A stretch of DNA of 64,000 nucleotides, taken from NCBI RefSeq assembly GCF_003285015.1, contig NZ_QMFB01000010.1, positions 24,024-88,023 on the forward strand, given 5' to 3'. Within the stretch, counting starts at the first letter, position 1, and every line of letters begins with the position of its first letter. This DNA comes from Paenibacillus contaminans (lineage in GTDB: Bacteria > Bacillota > Bacilli > Paenibacillales > NBRC-103111). The notes under the pieces were generated by a model. It was not told the DNA's origin and ran no database searches. It saw nothing but the letters and a program-made list of their open reading frames with translations. Of the stretch, positions 16,173 to 25,068 are shown piece by piece. The position numbers and the translations under genes were made by a program.

Positions 16173-17056
16173 TGAAGGGTGCTTCCGTGCCGTCCGTTCA
16201 GCCGCAGCGCGAAGCCAAAAAAAGCCGGAGCATGGGTGTCGTTTTCCGCAAATCGGTGCTGCCTCATCTGCTGCTCGGCATCGTCGGCATCTTGTTTTTG
16301 CTGCCGTTTTATTGGCTGATGCTGACGTCCGTCAAAACGGCCGACGACATTTTCGCGATTCCGACCGTTTGGTTTCCGACGAAATTCGAGTGGTCCAACT
16401 ATGCGGGCGCCGTGCAAACGATCCCGTTTCTGAGGTACACGATGAATACGGTGTTTCTGTGCATCCTTGCGGTGATCGGCCAACTATTCTCGGCTCCGCT
16501 TGTCGCTTACGGCCTTTCCCGGCTGCGGTTTAAGGGCCGCAACTTCATTTTTCTGGTCATGATGGCCACGATGATTTTGCCGGCGCAGGCGACGATGGTT
16601 CCGGTCTACGTCATGTTTAACAAGTTCAACATGGTCGATTCGTATTGGCCGATCATTTTGCCGAATTTGTTCGGCATCCCGTTTTACATTTTCCTGCTGC
16701 GGCAGTTTTTCATGAGCATCCCGTACGAAATATCGGAATCCGCCAAAATCGACGGCGCATCCGAGTTTCGCATGTACTGGCAGATCATTATTCCGCTTGC
16801 GAGGCCGGCTCTTTATTCCGTCGCGCTGTTCGCCTTCCTTAACGAATGGCGGGATTTTCTCGGCCCCCTGCTTTATCTGAACGATCCGAAAATGTGGACG
16901 CTTTCGATCGGCCTGCGCGCCTTTATCGGCGAATACAAAGTGTCGTGGGGACCTCTCATGGCGGCATCCGCTTTGTTCACGGTCCCGATCATCGTGCTTT
17001 ATTTCTTCGTGCAGCGCCGGTTCATTCAAGGCATTACGCTGACCGGCTTCAAATGA
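16172..17056 (+). CDS. Sugar ABC transporter permease, UgpE/MalG type
   Basis: A 294-residue permease with about six transmembrane helices, the motif LPFYWLMLTSVKTADDIF typical of the MalG branch, and an EAA-type loop ISESAKIDGASEFRMYW. The start overlaps the previous stop by one base. It is followed 38 bases later by the large secreted protein gene, consistent with one operon. Confidence 0.9.
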   Translation: MKGASVPSVQPQREAKKSRSMGVVFRKSVLPHLLLGIVGILFLLPFYWLMLTSVKTADDIFAIPTVWFPTKFEWSNYAGAVQTIPFLRYTMNTVFLCILAVIGQLFSAPLVAYGLSRLRFKGRNFIFLVMMATMILPAQATMVPVYVMFNKFNMVDSYWPIILPNLFGIPFYIFLLRQFFMSIPYEISESAKIDGASEFRMYWQIIIPLARPALYSVALFAFLNEWRDFLGPLLYLNDPKMWTLSIGLRAFIGEYKVSWGPLMAASALFTVPIIVLYFFVQRRFIQGITLTGFK

Positions 17057-17094
17057 TCCGGATGATCAATCTGATGTGAAGAGGAGCTTGATGC

Positions 17095-20000
17095 ATGAGG
17101 TATAAAGCTTTTTTGTCCAAATGGCTGATCGCGGCCGTCCTGCTTACGATTATTGCCCCGGCGCTGGCAGGGAGAACGGCGTCGGCGGATGCGGAATCAT
17201 CCGCGGTTACGGCCTCCGTCTATGAAAATGTTTACTACGACAACCTCGCTTCCGGCAAAACGCCTTCCGTCTCGCTCATTTCGGGGGATGCGGCGCAAAC
17301 GGCCAAGGAAGCGGCGATGGCCGGCAGGCTGACCGACGGGGTTCTGGGCGACGGCGACTGGAACGGGCACCGTACGCTGTACGTCGACTTTTACCGGAAT
17401 ATCGGCCGTCATGTGATCGTCGACCTCGGCGAGGTGTCCACGGTGAAGGAGCTGAACTTCCGGGCGATGCAGGATACAAGCGCCGGCATTTATTTCCCGC
17501 AAAGCGTCGGGTTTTCCCTGTCGAACGACGGAGGAAAGACCTGGACGTATTTGGGCTCCGTTCCGGCGGACCAGGTCGATAAGGTTGACGCGAAAGCGGG
17601 CGTATTCCGGTTCGGCGGTCTGAACTACCAGGCGAACAAGGTTCGGATCAGCTTCCCCGTTGACGTTTGGATATTTGCCGACGAGCTGCAAATCATGGGC
17701 AAAAAAGGGATTGTCGACGGCGCGGCGATTCCGGCGGGAAGCGATTTCGACCCGTACGAGGAAATCAACGCTTATCCGGCGCCCGGCTCCGCTCAGACGA
17801 GAGGCGCGGTAAACGATTATCTCGTTTACGCCGGCTGGCATACGAACGGAACGATCCGTCACGACAAAACGAAAGACATGCTGCTTCCGGCCGTCGCTTA
17901 TATCGACCCGTCCAAGCAGATCAAAGACATGATGTTCGATTCGTTTACGTTCCTTCCGTATGCGACGGCCTCAAGCGGACGCTCGTACTTTTACAAAAAC
18001 GGCGCGACCGCGAATCAAGTGTCGAATAAGCAGGACTGGCAGGAGTACATCGATTTCCTGTTTAACGACCAAAACCAGCTTGCCGCATTGAACGCGGCGG
18101 TAGGCGAAGCCAAATCGGCTTTAAGCCGGCCGGACTATCAAGGAAAAGTCAAAATCGCGATTCCGAATCCCGTCGGAGCGCAAAACGCCTTCGGCACAAT
18201 CGACGGTGTAGACTTGAACTTCAACCAGGCCGAAGTCGGCAATGAGCAGGCGCTCACAAACCGGGTCAAAGCAGTGAAATGGTACGTCGATCAAATTTTG
18301 CAGCGCTGGGATCCGGCCAAGTACCCGAATTTGCGGCTGGACGGCTTTTATTGGCTTGACGAAGCGATTCATTATTATGTCGACAATCTCGAAGAAAGCC
18401 TCGTCATGCAAGCGATCGACTATATTCATCAGCAGAACAAAATCATTCACTGGATTCCGTTTTATCAGGCGTCCGGCTTCGAAAAATGGAAATATTACGG
18501 CTTCGATTACGCCGTCATGCAGCCGAACTATGCGTTCCAGGATGCGGCTCCGGTGACGAGGCCGACGGATACGGCCTTACTCGCCAAACGGTACGGACTC
18601 GGGGTCGAGATGGAGCTGCGCAACATTACGAACGAGGCGGATCGGCAAAAGTATTACCAGTACGTCTACCAAGGGACGACCGCCGGCTATATGAAAGAGT
18701 CCGTCCGGGGATGGTATTTGGGCAATTTGACGCTGCAGGACGCCTACAACAGCACCGATCCGGCCCAGCGCGACATCTACGAGATGACTTATAAATCGGT
18801 CAAGGGTTCGTTCCCGAAAGCGCCGGAACAGCTCGCCTCCAACTTAGCTTACGGCAAAACGCCGGTTCTCAGCCTGATTTCGGGCGATCAGCCGCAGACG
18901 GACAAAGAAAAGGCGATGATCGGCCGGCTGACCGACAATGTGTTCGGCAACGGCGATTGGAGCAAAAACCGGGACAAATATATCGACTTTTACCGGAATA
19001 TCGGCAGAAGTATCATCGTCGACCTTGGTCAAACGTCGACCGTCAACGAAGTGAGCCTGCGGGTGATGCAAGACGCGGCGGCGGGCATCGGCATGCCGTC
19101 GAACGTGAGCTTCTCGCTCTCTGGCGACGGAGGGCAGACATGGCAATATATCGGCTCCGTAGCTTCGGCGAACACGGAGACGATCGACGCCAAGCATAAG
19201 GCATTCAAACTGAGCGGCCTGAATTACATTGCGAACCGCGTGAAAATCGGATTCGACGTCTCGGTTTGGGCGTTCGTCGACGAGCTTGAAGTAATCGGGC
19301 GGCATGGGATCGCTGACGGGGCGACAGAAGCCCCGGATCTCGGCTTCGAGGATCCTTATAAGGAAACGAACGCATTCCCGGCTCCGGGCTCGGATGAGGT
19401 TTGGGGCACGCGCAACGATTACTTGATCTATGCCGGCTGGCACACGAACGGGACGGTTAAAGAATCCAAAACGGCGGATAAGCTGCTCCCGGCGGCCGCT
19501 TACTTGAATCGGGACGGCGAGATCAAGGATATGCTGTTCGATTCGTTCACGTTTCTGCCGTATGCAACGGCGTCCAGCGGCAGGTCTTACGTAGCCTCGA
19601 CGACGGCAGCGGCTTCGGCGAACAAAACGGATTGGCAGGGATACATCGACTTCCTGTTCGAAGATGCGAACCAGATCGCTGCTTTGAACGAAGCCGTCGG
19701 CCAAGCGAAATCCGCATTGAACAGGCCGACGTACAAGGCTAAGGTGAAGCTAGCCATCCCGAAGCCGCTTGTCGCGCAGACGAATTTCGGGACGGTAAAC
19801 GGCAGTGCGCTCAGCTTTAACGCATCCGGCATCGGGGAGCAGCAGGCGCTTGCTAACCGGGTGGCTGCGGTGAAATGGTATGTCGACGAGCTTCTGCAAA
19901 GATGGAATCCGGAGCGTTACCCGCATTTGAGCTTCGACGGCTTTTATTGGCTGAGCGAATCGGTCGAGGTGCTGCCGAGCAATGCCGAGGAAAGCTTGCT

Positions 20001-21261
20001 GCAGCAGGTGAACGCCTACATTCATCAGAACGGCAAAATGAACTACTGGATTCCGTTCTACCAAGCGAACGGCTTCTACAAGTGGAAGGCGCTCGGCTTC
20101 GACTATGCGATCATGCAGCCGAACTACGCGTTTTACGAAAGCCCCGATACGAGACCTACCGAGGCGGCAAATCTCGCCAAACGGTTCGGGCTCGGGGTTG
20201 AGATTGAAATTCACTGGAACGGGCTGACGGTGGAGGCGGACCGGCAAAAGTTTCTCCGCTATTTGGACCAAGGCGTGACCGCAGGGTATATGAACGGTGC
20301 GGTGCGAGCTTGGTACATGGGGACCGATACGCTTCAGCAGGCGCAAGCGAGCGCGGTGGAAACGCAGCGGGAAGTGTACGACAAGACGTACGCCTCGATC
20401 AAAGGCGCGTATCCGGCATTCCCCGATCATACGGCTCCCGTGACGACGGATGATGCCGCGCCGGGCTGGCACCGTACGGATCAAATCGTTCGCCTGCAAG
20501 CGACTGACGATCTGTCCGGCGTCGCGAAGACGTTTATCGGCGTCGACGGCGAACCCGTAACGGAAGGGGCGCAAGCGACGATCAGCCAAGAAGGTACGCA
20601 TACGGTAGCCTATTACAGCGTGGACCGGGCCGGCAATGCCGAAGCGGTCAAACGCGCCGACGTCCGGATCGACCGGACCGCTCCTTCCTTTGTTTTGAAA
20701 GCGAACGGGATTACGCTTGAAGACGGGGCGGCTTTACTCGACGGTATGCCGATTTCGCTGGACTTGCAGGCGTCCGATTCGCTTTCGGGTGTAGCGGAGC
20801 AAGCCCTATCGGCAGACGGCAAGCCGGTTGCCGCCGGGACGAAGATCGACTGGGCCGGCAAGCTCGGCACGCATACGATCGGTATTGCGGTGACGGACCG
20901 GGCGGGCAATCGGACCGAGGCGGCGATCCGCGTTATCGTGAAAACAAGCATCACTTCCATGAAACAATTGCTTAACAGGTACGAAGCTTCGAATGAACTG
21001 AGCGATTCGCTGAAGAAAAAGCTGGAGAAAAATCTCGAGCATGCCGAAAAAGATTTGGCGAAAGGCAAAATGAATAACGCCGTGAAAGAAATGAAAGATT
21101 TCTTGAAGTCGCTGCATAAGCCGTCCAAAAAAGACTACGACGATGCGATGCAAGAGAAGGAAAAAGGGCGCAAGCCGAAAAAAGATTACGTCTCGGATGC
21201 CGCGAGGGTTGCATTGGACGCCGATGCCAAGGCGCTCCTTGAGGCTTGGTCGGGAAGCTAG
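17095..21261 (+). CDS. Large secreted protein with duplicated discoidin-like/DUF4855 units and FIMAH domain
   Basis: The 1388-residue protein starts with a signal peptide (residues 1-33, ending ASADA). Two tandem units of about 533 residues follow, at about 50-580 and 583-1108. Each has a discoidin-like (F5/8 type C) domain (GRLTDGVLGDGDW / GRLTDNVFGNGDW) and then a DUF4855 domain opening with DYLVYAGWHTNG or DYLIYAGWHTNG. DUF4855 looks like a TIM-barrel glycoside hydrolase; both copies keep a Glu in GFYWLDEA/GFYWLSES and a GVEMEL/GVEIEI segment. Two Ig-like domains (about 1110-1285) and a helical FIMAH domain (about 1286-1388) end the protein. GAGGAG precedes the ATG. It probably binds and perhaps cleaves an extracellular glycan whose fragments the preceding importer takes up. 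Enzyme activity is inferred. Confidence 0.85.
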   Translation: MRYKAFLSKWLIAAVLLTIIAPALAGRTASADAESSAVTASVYENVYYDNLASGKTPSVSLISGDAAQTAKEAAMAGRLTDGVLGDGDWNGHRTLYVDFYRNIGRHVIVDLGEVSTVKELNFRAMQDTSAGIYFPQSVGFSLSNDGGKTWTYLGSVPADQVDKVDAKAGVFRFGGLNYQANKVRISFPVDVWIFADELQIMGKKGIVDGAAIPAGSDFDPYEEINAYPAPGSAQTRGAVNDYLVYAGWHTNGTIRHDKTKDMLLPAVAYIDPSKQIKDMMFDSFTFLPYATASSGRSYFYKNGATANQVSNKQDWQEYIDFLFNDQNQLAALNAAVGEAKSALSRPDYQGKVKIAIPNPVGAQNAFGTIDGVDLNFNQAEVGNEQALTNRVKAVKWYVDQILQRWDPAKYPNLRLDGFYWLDEAIHYYVDNLEESLVMQAIDYIHQQNKIIHWIPFYQASGFEKWKYYGFDYAVMQPNYAFQDAAPVTRPTDTALLAKRYGLGVEMELRNITNEADRQKYYQYVYQGTTAGYMKESVRGWYLGNLTLQDAYNSTDPAQRDIYEMTYKSVKGSFPKAPEQLASNLAYGKTPVLSLISGDQPQTDKEKAMIGRLTDNVFGNGDWSKNRDKYIDFYRNIGRSIIVDLGQTSTVNEVSLRVMQDAAAGIGMPSNVSFSLSGDGGQTWQYIGSVASANTETIDAKHKAFKLSGLNYIANRVKIGFDVSVWAFVDELEVIGRHGIADGATEAPDLGFEDPYKETNAFPAPGSDEVWGTRNDYLIYAGWHTNGTVKESKTADKLLPAAAYLNRDGEIKDMLFDSFTFLPYATASSGRSYVASTTAAASANKTDWQGYIDFLFEDANQIAALNEAVGQAKSALNRPTYKAKVKLAIPKPLVAQTNFGTVNGSALSFNASGIGEQQALANRVAAVKWYVDELLQRWNPERYPHLSFDGFYWLSESVEVLPSNAEESLLQQVNAYIHQNGKMNYWIPFYQANGFYKWKALGFDYAIMQPNYAFYESPDTRPTEAANLAKRFGLGVEIEIHWNGLTVEADRQKFLRYLDQGVTAGYMNGAVRAWYMGTDTLQQAQASAVETQREVYDKTYASIKGAYPAFPDHTAPVTTDDAAPGWHRTDQIVRLQATDDLSGVAKTFIGVDGEPVTEGAQATISQEGTHTVAYYSVDRAGNAEAVKRADVRIDRTAPSFVLKANGITLEDGAALLDGMPISLDLQASDSLSGVAEQALSADGKPVAAGTKIDWAGKLGTHTIGIAVTDRAGNRTEAAIRVIVKTSITSMKQLLNRYEASNELSDSLKKKLEKNLEHAEKDLAKGKMNNAVKEMKDFLKSLHKPSKKDYDDAMQEKEKGRKPKKDYVSDAARVALDADAKALLEAWSGS

Positions 21262-21375
21262 ATGAACAAAAAATGGGCCGCTCGGATGAGCGGCTCGCCG
21301 AATTAGAGAAACGGAAGCCGGCCCGGTCGCCGTATGCGGTGCGCCGGGCTCAATCCGAAACGGGAGAGAACAACC

Positions 21376-22449
21376 ATGAACGAACAGATAGCTGCCATCG
21401 CAGCGAAATTAAAACCGTATTTCGAACAACTTATTCAGGAGGACCCGGTGAGCGGCGGCATAACCGTATGGGACGAGGAGCTTGGCGATAGGGCCAGCTG
21501 CTGCACAATCGGGCAAGCGGCATGCTTTTTTGCAATGGACGGATGGTTGAACGGCGGCGACGGTTATGACATCGCAAAACGGCTCGCGGCAAACGTGGAA
21601 GCGAGGCAGCTGCCGAGCGGAGCGTTCGGACAGCCGTTTTACGTGAAGAAGGGAGAACCGCAAACCGTCGATATAGCCGAGATCGGCGCCGTCGCGAACG
21701 GCCTGTATCACGTTTACCGCTTGACAGGAAGCATGGATGCCAAACGCAGCTTGCTGCGGGCCGCCGATTATTTGCTGACGCAGGTTGCGAAAGAAAATCC
21801 GGGAGCGGTCTACAAACGTCCGGATGCGCAAAACCATGACGTCCTTAACGGCGATATGTACGCCGCACACGCTTGGGGAAGGGCGTACGAGCTTTCCGGA
21901 AACGCGATTTATTTGCAGCATGCGGAGCGAACCTTCGCGCATCTGGCAGACCGTTTCGGACGAAACAACCCGGGCTGGTGGCCGTATACCGAATATTGGG
22001 ACGGTACCGTCGGCATGGGTAATAGCGTCGGCTATCAGGCGACGATCGTCGCTTTCGGCGCTTCCGCCGTCAAGCTGCTTCCGCCGGAACTCGCCGGTCA
22101 ATGGGCCCATGTTGCGGATATGGCCGTGCGAACGATACTGGATGCGATGAAAGGGGAGCCGAATGACGATAACGAGGCGCCCTGGTGGGGCCGGGATTGG
22201 AACAGCGTTTGGGAAATATGCATCGCTTATGCGCAGTACCCGGACATCCCTGAAGGGGCCGCGCATGTCGAAGACCGGCTGCGCGCCGTGGCCGCAAGGC
22301 TGGAGCATGAAGGGCTCGGTCTGTTTCGTTCGAAGGTCAAGTCGGACGATCCCGGACGGTCGCCGGTCACGACGACGTTCCGGAAAGCGGCAGGCTTCGC
22401 GGCGACCGTTTCCTATCTGCTTTTGGACCGGACGGATGTGGAGAAATGA
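21376..22449 (+). CDS. Unassigned protein, probable alpha/alpha-barrel carbohydrate enzyme
   Basis: The 357-residue protein has no signal peptide and is largely helical, with repeated helix-pair segments and aromatic/acidic patches such as NPGWWPYTEYWDGTVGMG and EAPWWGRDWNSVWEI. This pattern suggests an (alpha/alpha)-barrel like those of glucuronyl hydrolases, lyases or epimerases, but I cannot assign a family. ATG at 21376 follows GGGAGA by eight bases; a frame open from 21334 has no ribosome site. It lies between two probable glycan-active genes, so it may process imported oligosaccharide in the cytoplasm. Confidence 0.7.
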   Translation: MNEQIAAIAAKLKPYFEQLIQEDPVSGGITVWDEELGDRASCCTIGQAACFFAMDGWLNGGDGYDIAKRLAANVEARQLPSGAFGQPFYVKKGEPQTVDIAEIGAVANGLYHVYRLTGSMDAKRSLLRAADYLLTQVAKENPGAVYKRPDAQNHDVLNGDMYAAHAWGRAYELSGNAIYLQHAERTFAHLADRFGRNNPGWWPYTEYWDGTVGMGNSVGYQATIVAFGASAVKLLPPELAGQWAHVADMAVRTILDAMKGEPNDDNEAPWWGRDWNSVWEICIAYAQYPDIPEGAAHVEDRLRAVAARLEHEGLGLFRSKVKSDDPGRSPVTTTFRKAAGFAATVSYLLLDRTDVEK

Positions 22450-22499
22450 GGAGCGGCGGTATAGCGAAACGAAAAAGCGGAAAGGAAGCGTAAAGGGCA

Positions 22500-23438
22500 A
22501 TGAAAGCGATAAGCGGTACATGGCTGGATTTTTATCACCCCAATCCTTATGAGGGCGATACGTGGAATGCGACGACACAGCAGTTTACGGCAGACGACTG
22601 GTTGATCAAAATCGAGGAAATGGCGGAAGTCGGCATGGACACGTTCGTTCTGCTTAACGTAGCCCTCCATGGAAAGTCGTTTTATCCTTCCGAAGCGATA
22701 CCTTTGCGCTGGGATCTTGTCTGCGACGATCCGCTCGAGGCGATGTTGTCGGCGGGAGACCGGCTGGGGCTTTCCTTCTACATCGGTCTCGGATTTTTTA
22801 CGACGCCGATCATGGGCAGCTTGTCGGTGCGCGGAGACCGGAACGATCTGCGGTACGCTGTTGCAGACGAACTATCGCGGCGTTACGGTCGTCACCGCTC
22901 GTTCACGGGCTGGTATTTTCCGGTCGAAGCCGCCATTTTCACGTATTTCCCGGACGAATATATCGCTTATGCCAACGAGCTTGCGGATTATTGCCGCCGA
23001 ATCGGGCCGCAAAAGGTGCTTATCGCGCCGTACGGAACCAGGTCGATTAACGGCGATGACCGTTTTGTCGCACAGCTTCGATCGCTAGACGTCGACTACA
23101 TCGCTTATCAGGACGAGATCGGCGTCGACCGGACGACGTTTGAGGCGGTGGAGGAAACGTTCGCCAGGCTGCGGGAAGCGCATGACAAAGCGGGGAAGCC
23201 GCTTTGGGCGGATCTGGAGCTGTTCCGCTTCCAAGGCAAAGTGCTGATGCCCGGATCCTTCGAGCGCGTGGAACGGCAGCTGTCGATTTTGTCCGAATAT
23301 GCCGACAAGGTGCTCTGTTACCAATATCTCGGCATGATGAACAAGCCGGGTTCGAGCGCACATGCAGGCCATGAAACGTCCGTCGCGCTGTACGAAGCTT
23401 ATGCCGCAAGGATGAAGCAGCTTGGGCTGCTGAAATAA
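22500..23438 (+). CDS. DUF4434 protein, glycoside-hydrolase-like
   Basis: The 312-residue cytoplasmic protein begins GTWLDFYHPNP and has WLIKIEEMAEVGMDTFVLLN and KSFYPSEA, which match the DUF4434 family of TIM-barrel proteins related to glycoside hydrolases. Candidate acidic residues occur in GWYFPVEAAIFTYF and WADLELFRFQG. No activity is established for the family. It is the last gene of the second importer operon, before a strong terminator, consistent with breakdown of the imported glycan fragment. Confidence 0.75.
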   Translation: MKAISGTWLDFYHPNPYEGDTWNATTQQFTADDWLIKIEEMAEVGMDTFVLLNVALHGKSFYPSEAIPLRWDLVCDDPLEAMLSAGDRLGLSFYIGLGFFTTPIMGSLSVRGDRNDLRYAVADELSRRYGRHRSFTGWYFPVEAAIFTYFPDEYIAYANELADYCRRIGPQKVLIAPYGTRSINGDDRFVAQLRSLDVDYIAYQDEIGVDRTTFEAVEETFARLREAHDKAGKPLWADLELFRFQGKVLMPGSFERVERQLSILSEYADKVLCYQYLGMMNKPGSSAHAGHETSVALYEAYAARMKQLGLLK

Positions 23439-23444
23439 AATCAT

Positions 23445-23490
23445 AAGGACTGTCCGGAGTAACTGGTTTACTCCGCGGCAGTCCTTTTTT
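23445..23490 (+). terminator. Strong rho-independent terminator
   Basis: AAGGACTG plus CGGAGTAA pairs with TTTACTCCG plus CAGTCCTT, followed by six T residues. It closes the second importer operon. Confidence 0.9.
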
Positions 23491-23491
23491 G

Positions 23492-23528
23492 CGTTTATCG
23501 GAAAGTATATCGCGGGAGTGGCTTTGAG
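23492..23528 (+). repeat. Partial copy of the interspersed noncoding repeat
   Basis: CGTTTATCGGAAAGTATATC followed by GCGGGAGTGGCTTTGA is nearly the same as the start of the copy at 44393, but the later blocks are absent. It directly follows the terminator T run. Confidence 0.6.
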
Positions 23529-23641
23529 TAATTTTTCTCGAAAGTAGGGAATCTATGAAATGCATGCGATTTATCGATTTCGGATTCGGACTGTTTCGGA
23601 CTGTGGTGCAATACCTGCAACATATTTAAGGAGGAGCGAGA

Positions 23642-24973
23642 ATGAACGTTCATTGGAAAAGGGGCTTATACGTTTCGCTTTCGCTGGCGCTGGCTGCAGC
23701 CGTTGCCGGGGGCTGCGGCAAGAAGCCGCAGGAAGGCGCCGGCAATACGAACCAAGCGGGAGGGGAGAAGCCGTTCGCAGGTAAAACCGTCTCCCTTGTG
23801 ACGGCCAACCATCCGTGGGGCGATGCGATAAAAGCGCTGCTGCCGGAATTCGAAGCGCAAACCGGGATGAAGGTAAAGGTCGAAAGCTTCTTTGAGGATC
23901 AGCTGACGCAGAAGCTTACCGTTCAATTCACATCGGGATCGGCGACGCCGGATGTTTTTATGTACCGTCCGCTGCAGGAGGGTAAGCTGTTCTACAAAAA
24001 CGGCTGGGTGCATCCTCTTGACGAATTTTCGAACAAGGATGCGGCTTACGACTTCGCCGATTTCTCCAAGTCGGCAATCGGCTCGACGACGGTCGACCAG
24101 AAGCTCGCCGGCATCCCGATTATTACCGAGCAGGAAATTTTGTATTACCGGAAGGATTTGCTCGAGAAAGCGGGTATCGCCGTCCCGAAAACGCTTGACG
24201 AGCTAGCCGCTGCGGTCAAGAAGCTGCATGATCCGAAAATCGAGCAGTACGGCTTCGTAGCCCGGGGTCAACGATCGCCGCTCATTACGCAGCTGTCGTC
24301 GTTTCTCTACTCCGAAGGCGCCGATTTTATGCAGGACGACAAGGCGACGATCAATACGCCGGAAGCGGTCAAGGCGTTTACGACGTACGGTACGCTGCTG
24401 CGCGATTATGGGCCTCCGGGCGTGCTGAATATGTCCTGGCCGCAAGCTTTCGGCATTTATGCCCAAGGCAAGGTAGCTTTTATGACGGACGCCAACTCGC
24501 TGTACAAAAACGTCACCGATAAAGAAAAATCGACGGTTGCCGATAAAGTCGGGTTCGCAATGTTTCCTGGCGGCAAAGCGGGCTCCAAGCCATACAGCAT
24601 AACGTCCTGGGCGCTCGCGGTAAACGCGAAGGCGGCGAACAAGGATGCTGCTTGGGAATTTATCAAGTGGGCTACGTCGAAGGAAATCGTGCTCAAAACA
24701 CAGAAGCAGGGCAATCCCGGCGCGCGGATGTCGGTATGGGATAATCCGGACGGCGTAACCGGATTTCCGGCGGAGCTTGTGCCGATCATCAAAGAATCGT
24801 CCAAGGTCGGCGTCGACCACGACCGTCCTGTCGTGATCAGCGTAGGCGAAGCGCGGGACGCCGTAGGCGAAGTCGTGCAGAAGATTATGAACGGCGATAC
24901 GAATGTGCAGGCGGCCGCGGAAAGTGCCAACAAGGCGCTGCAGGCGATCATCGACAAAGATAAAACCAAGTAG
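23642..24973 (+). CDS. Sugar-binding lipoprotein of the third importer
   Basis: The 443-residue protein has a signal peptide ending in VAGGC with Cys25 lipidated, then a family 1 solute-binding domain (SGSATPDVFMYRPLQEG, ITEQEILYYRKDLLEKAGI). AAGGAGG precedes the ATG by seven bases. It heads an operon with two permeases and D-galactonate dehydratase, so its ligand may be an aldonic acid or a galactose-derived sugar acid; this is inference from context only. Confidence 0.9.
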   Translation: MNVHWKRGLYVSLSLALAAAVAGGCGKKPQEGAGNTNQAGGEKPFAGKTVSLVTANHPWGDAIKALLPEFEAQTGMKVKVESFFEDQLTQKLTVQFTSGSATPDVFMYRPLQEGKLFYKNGWVHPLDEFSNKDAAYDFADFSKSAIGSTTVDQKLAGIPIITEQEILYYRKDLLEKAGIAVPKTLDELAAAVKKLHDPKIEQYGFVARGQRSPLITQLSSFLYSEGADFMQDDKATINTPEAVKAFTTYGTLLRDYGPPGVLNMSWPQAFGIYAQGKVAFMTDANSLYKNVTDKEKSTVADKVGFAMFPGGKAGSKPYSITSWALAVNAKAANKDAAWEFIKWATSKEIVLKTQKQGNPGARMSVWDNPDGVTGFPAELVPIIKESSKVGVDHDRPVVISVGEARDAVGEVVQKIMNGDTNVQAAAESANKALQAIIDKDKTK

Positions 24974-24986
24974 CGATTCCGTAAGC

Positions 24987-25039
24987 GCGGAGACAAGCCG
25001 CCGTGTGCAAAGATCCGATGGTGCCTGGCGGCTCTCCGC
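24987..25039 (+). other. Intercistronic stem-loop between binding protein and permease
   Basis: GCGGAGA-CAA-GCCGCC pairs with GGCGGC-TCTCCGC, a 13-bp stem with one three-base bulge and no T run. It stands between the third solute-binding gene and its permease, the same place as the stem-loop at 15170-15209, and may set the ratio of binding protein to permease. Confidence 0.6.
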
Positions 25040-25068
25040 AATATCGCTCCGGGGAAAGGATGAAGCGA

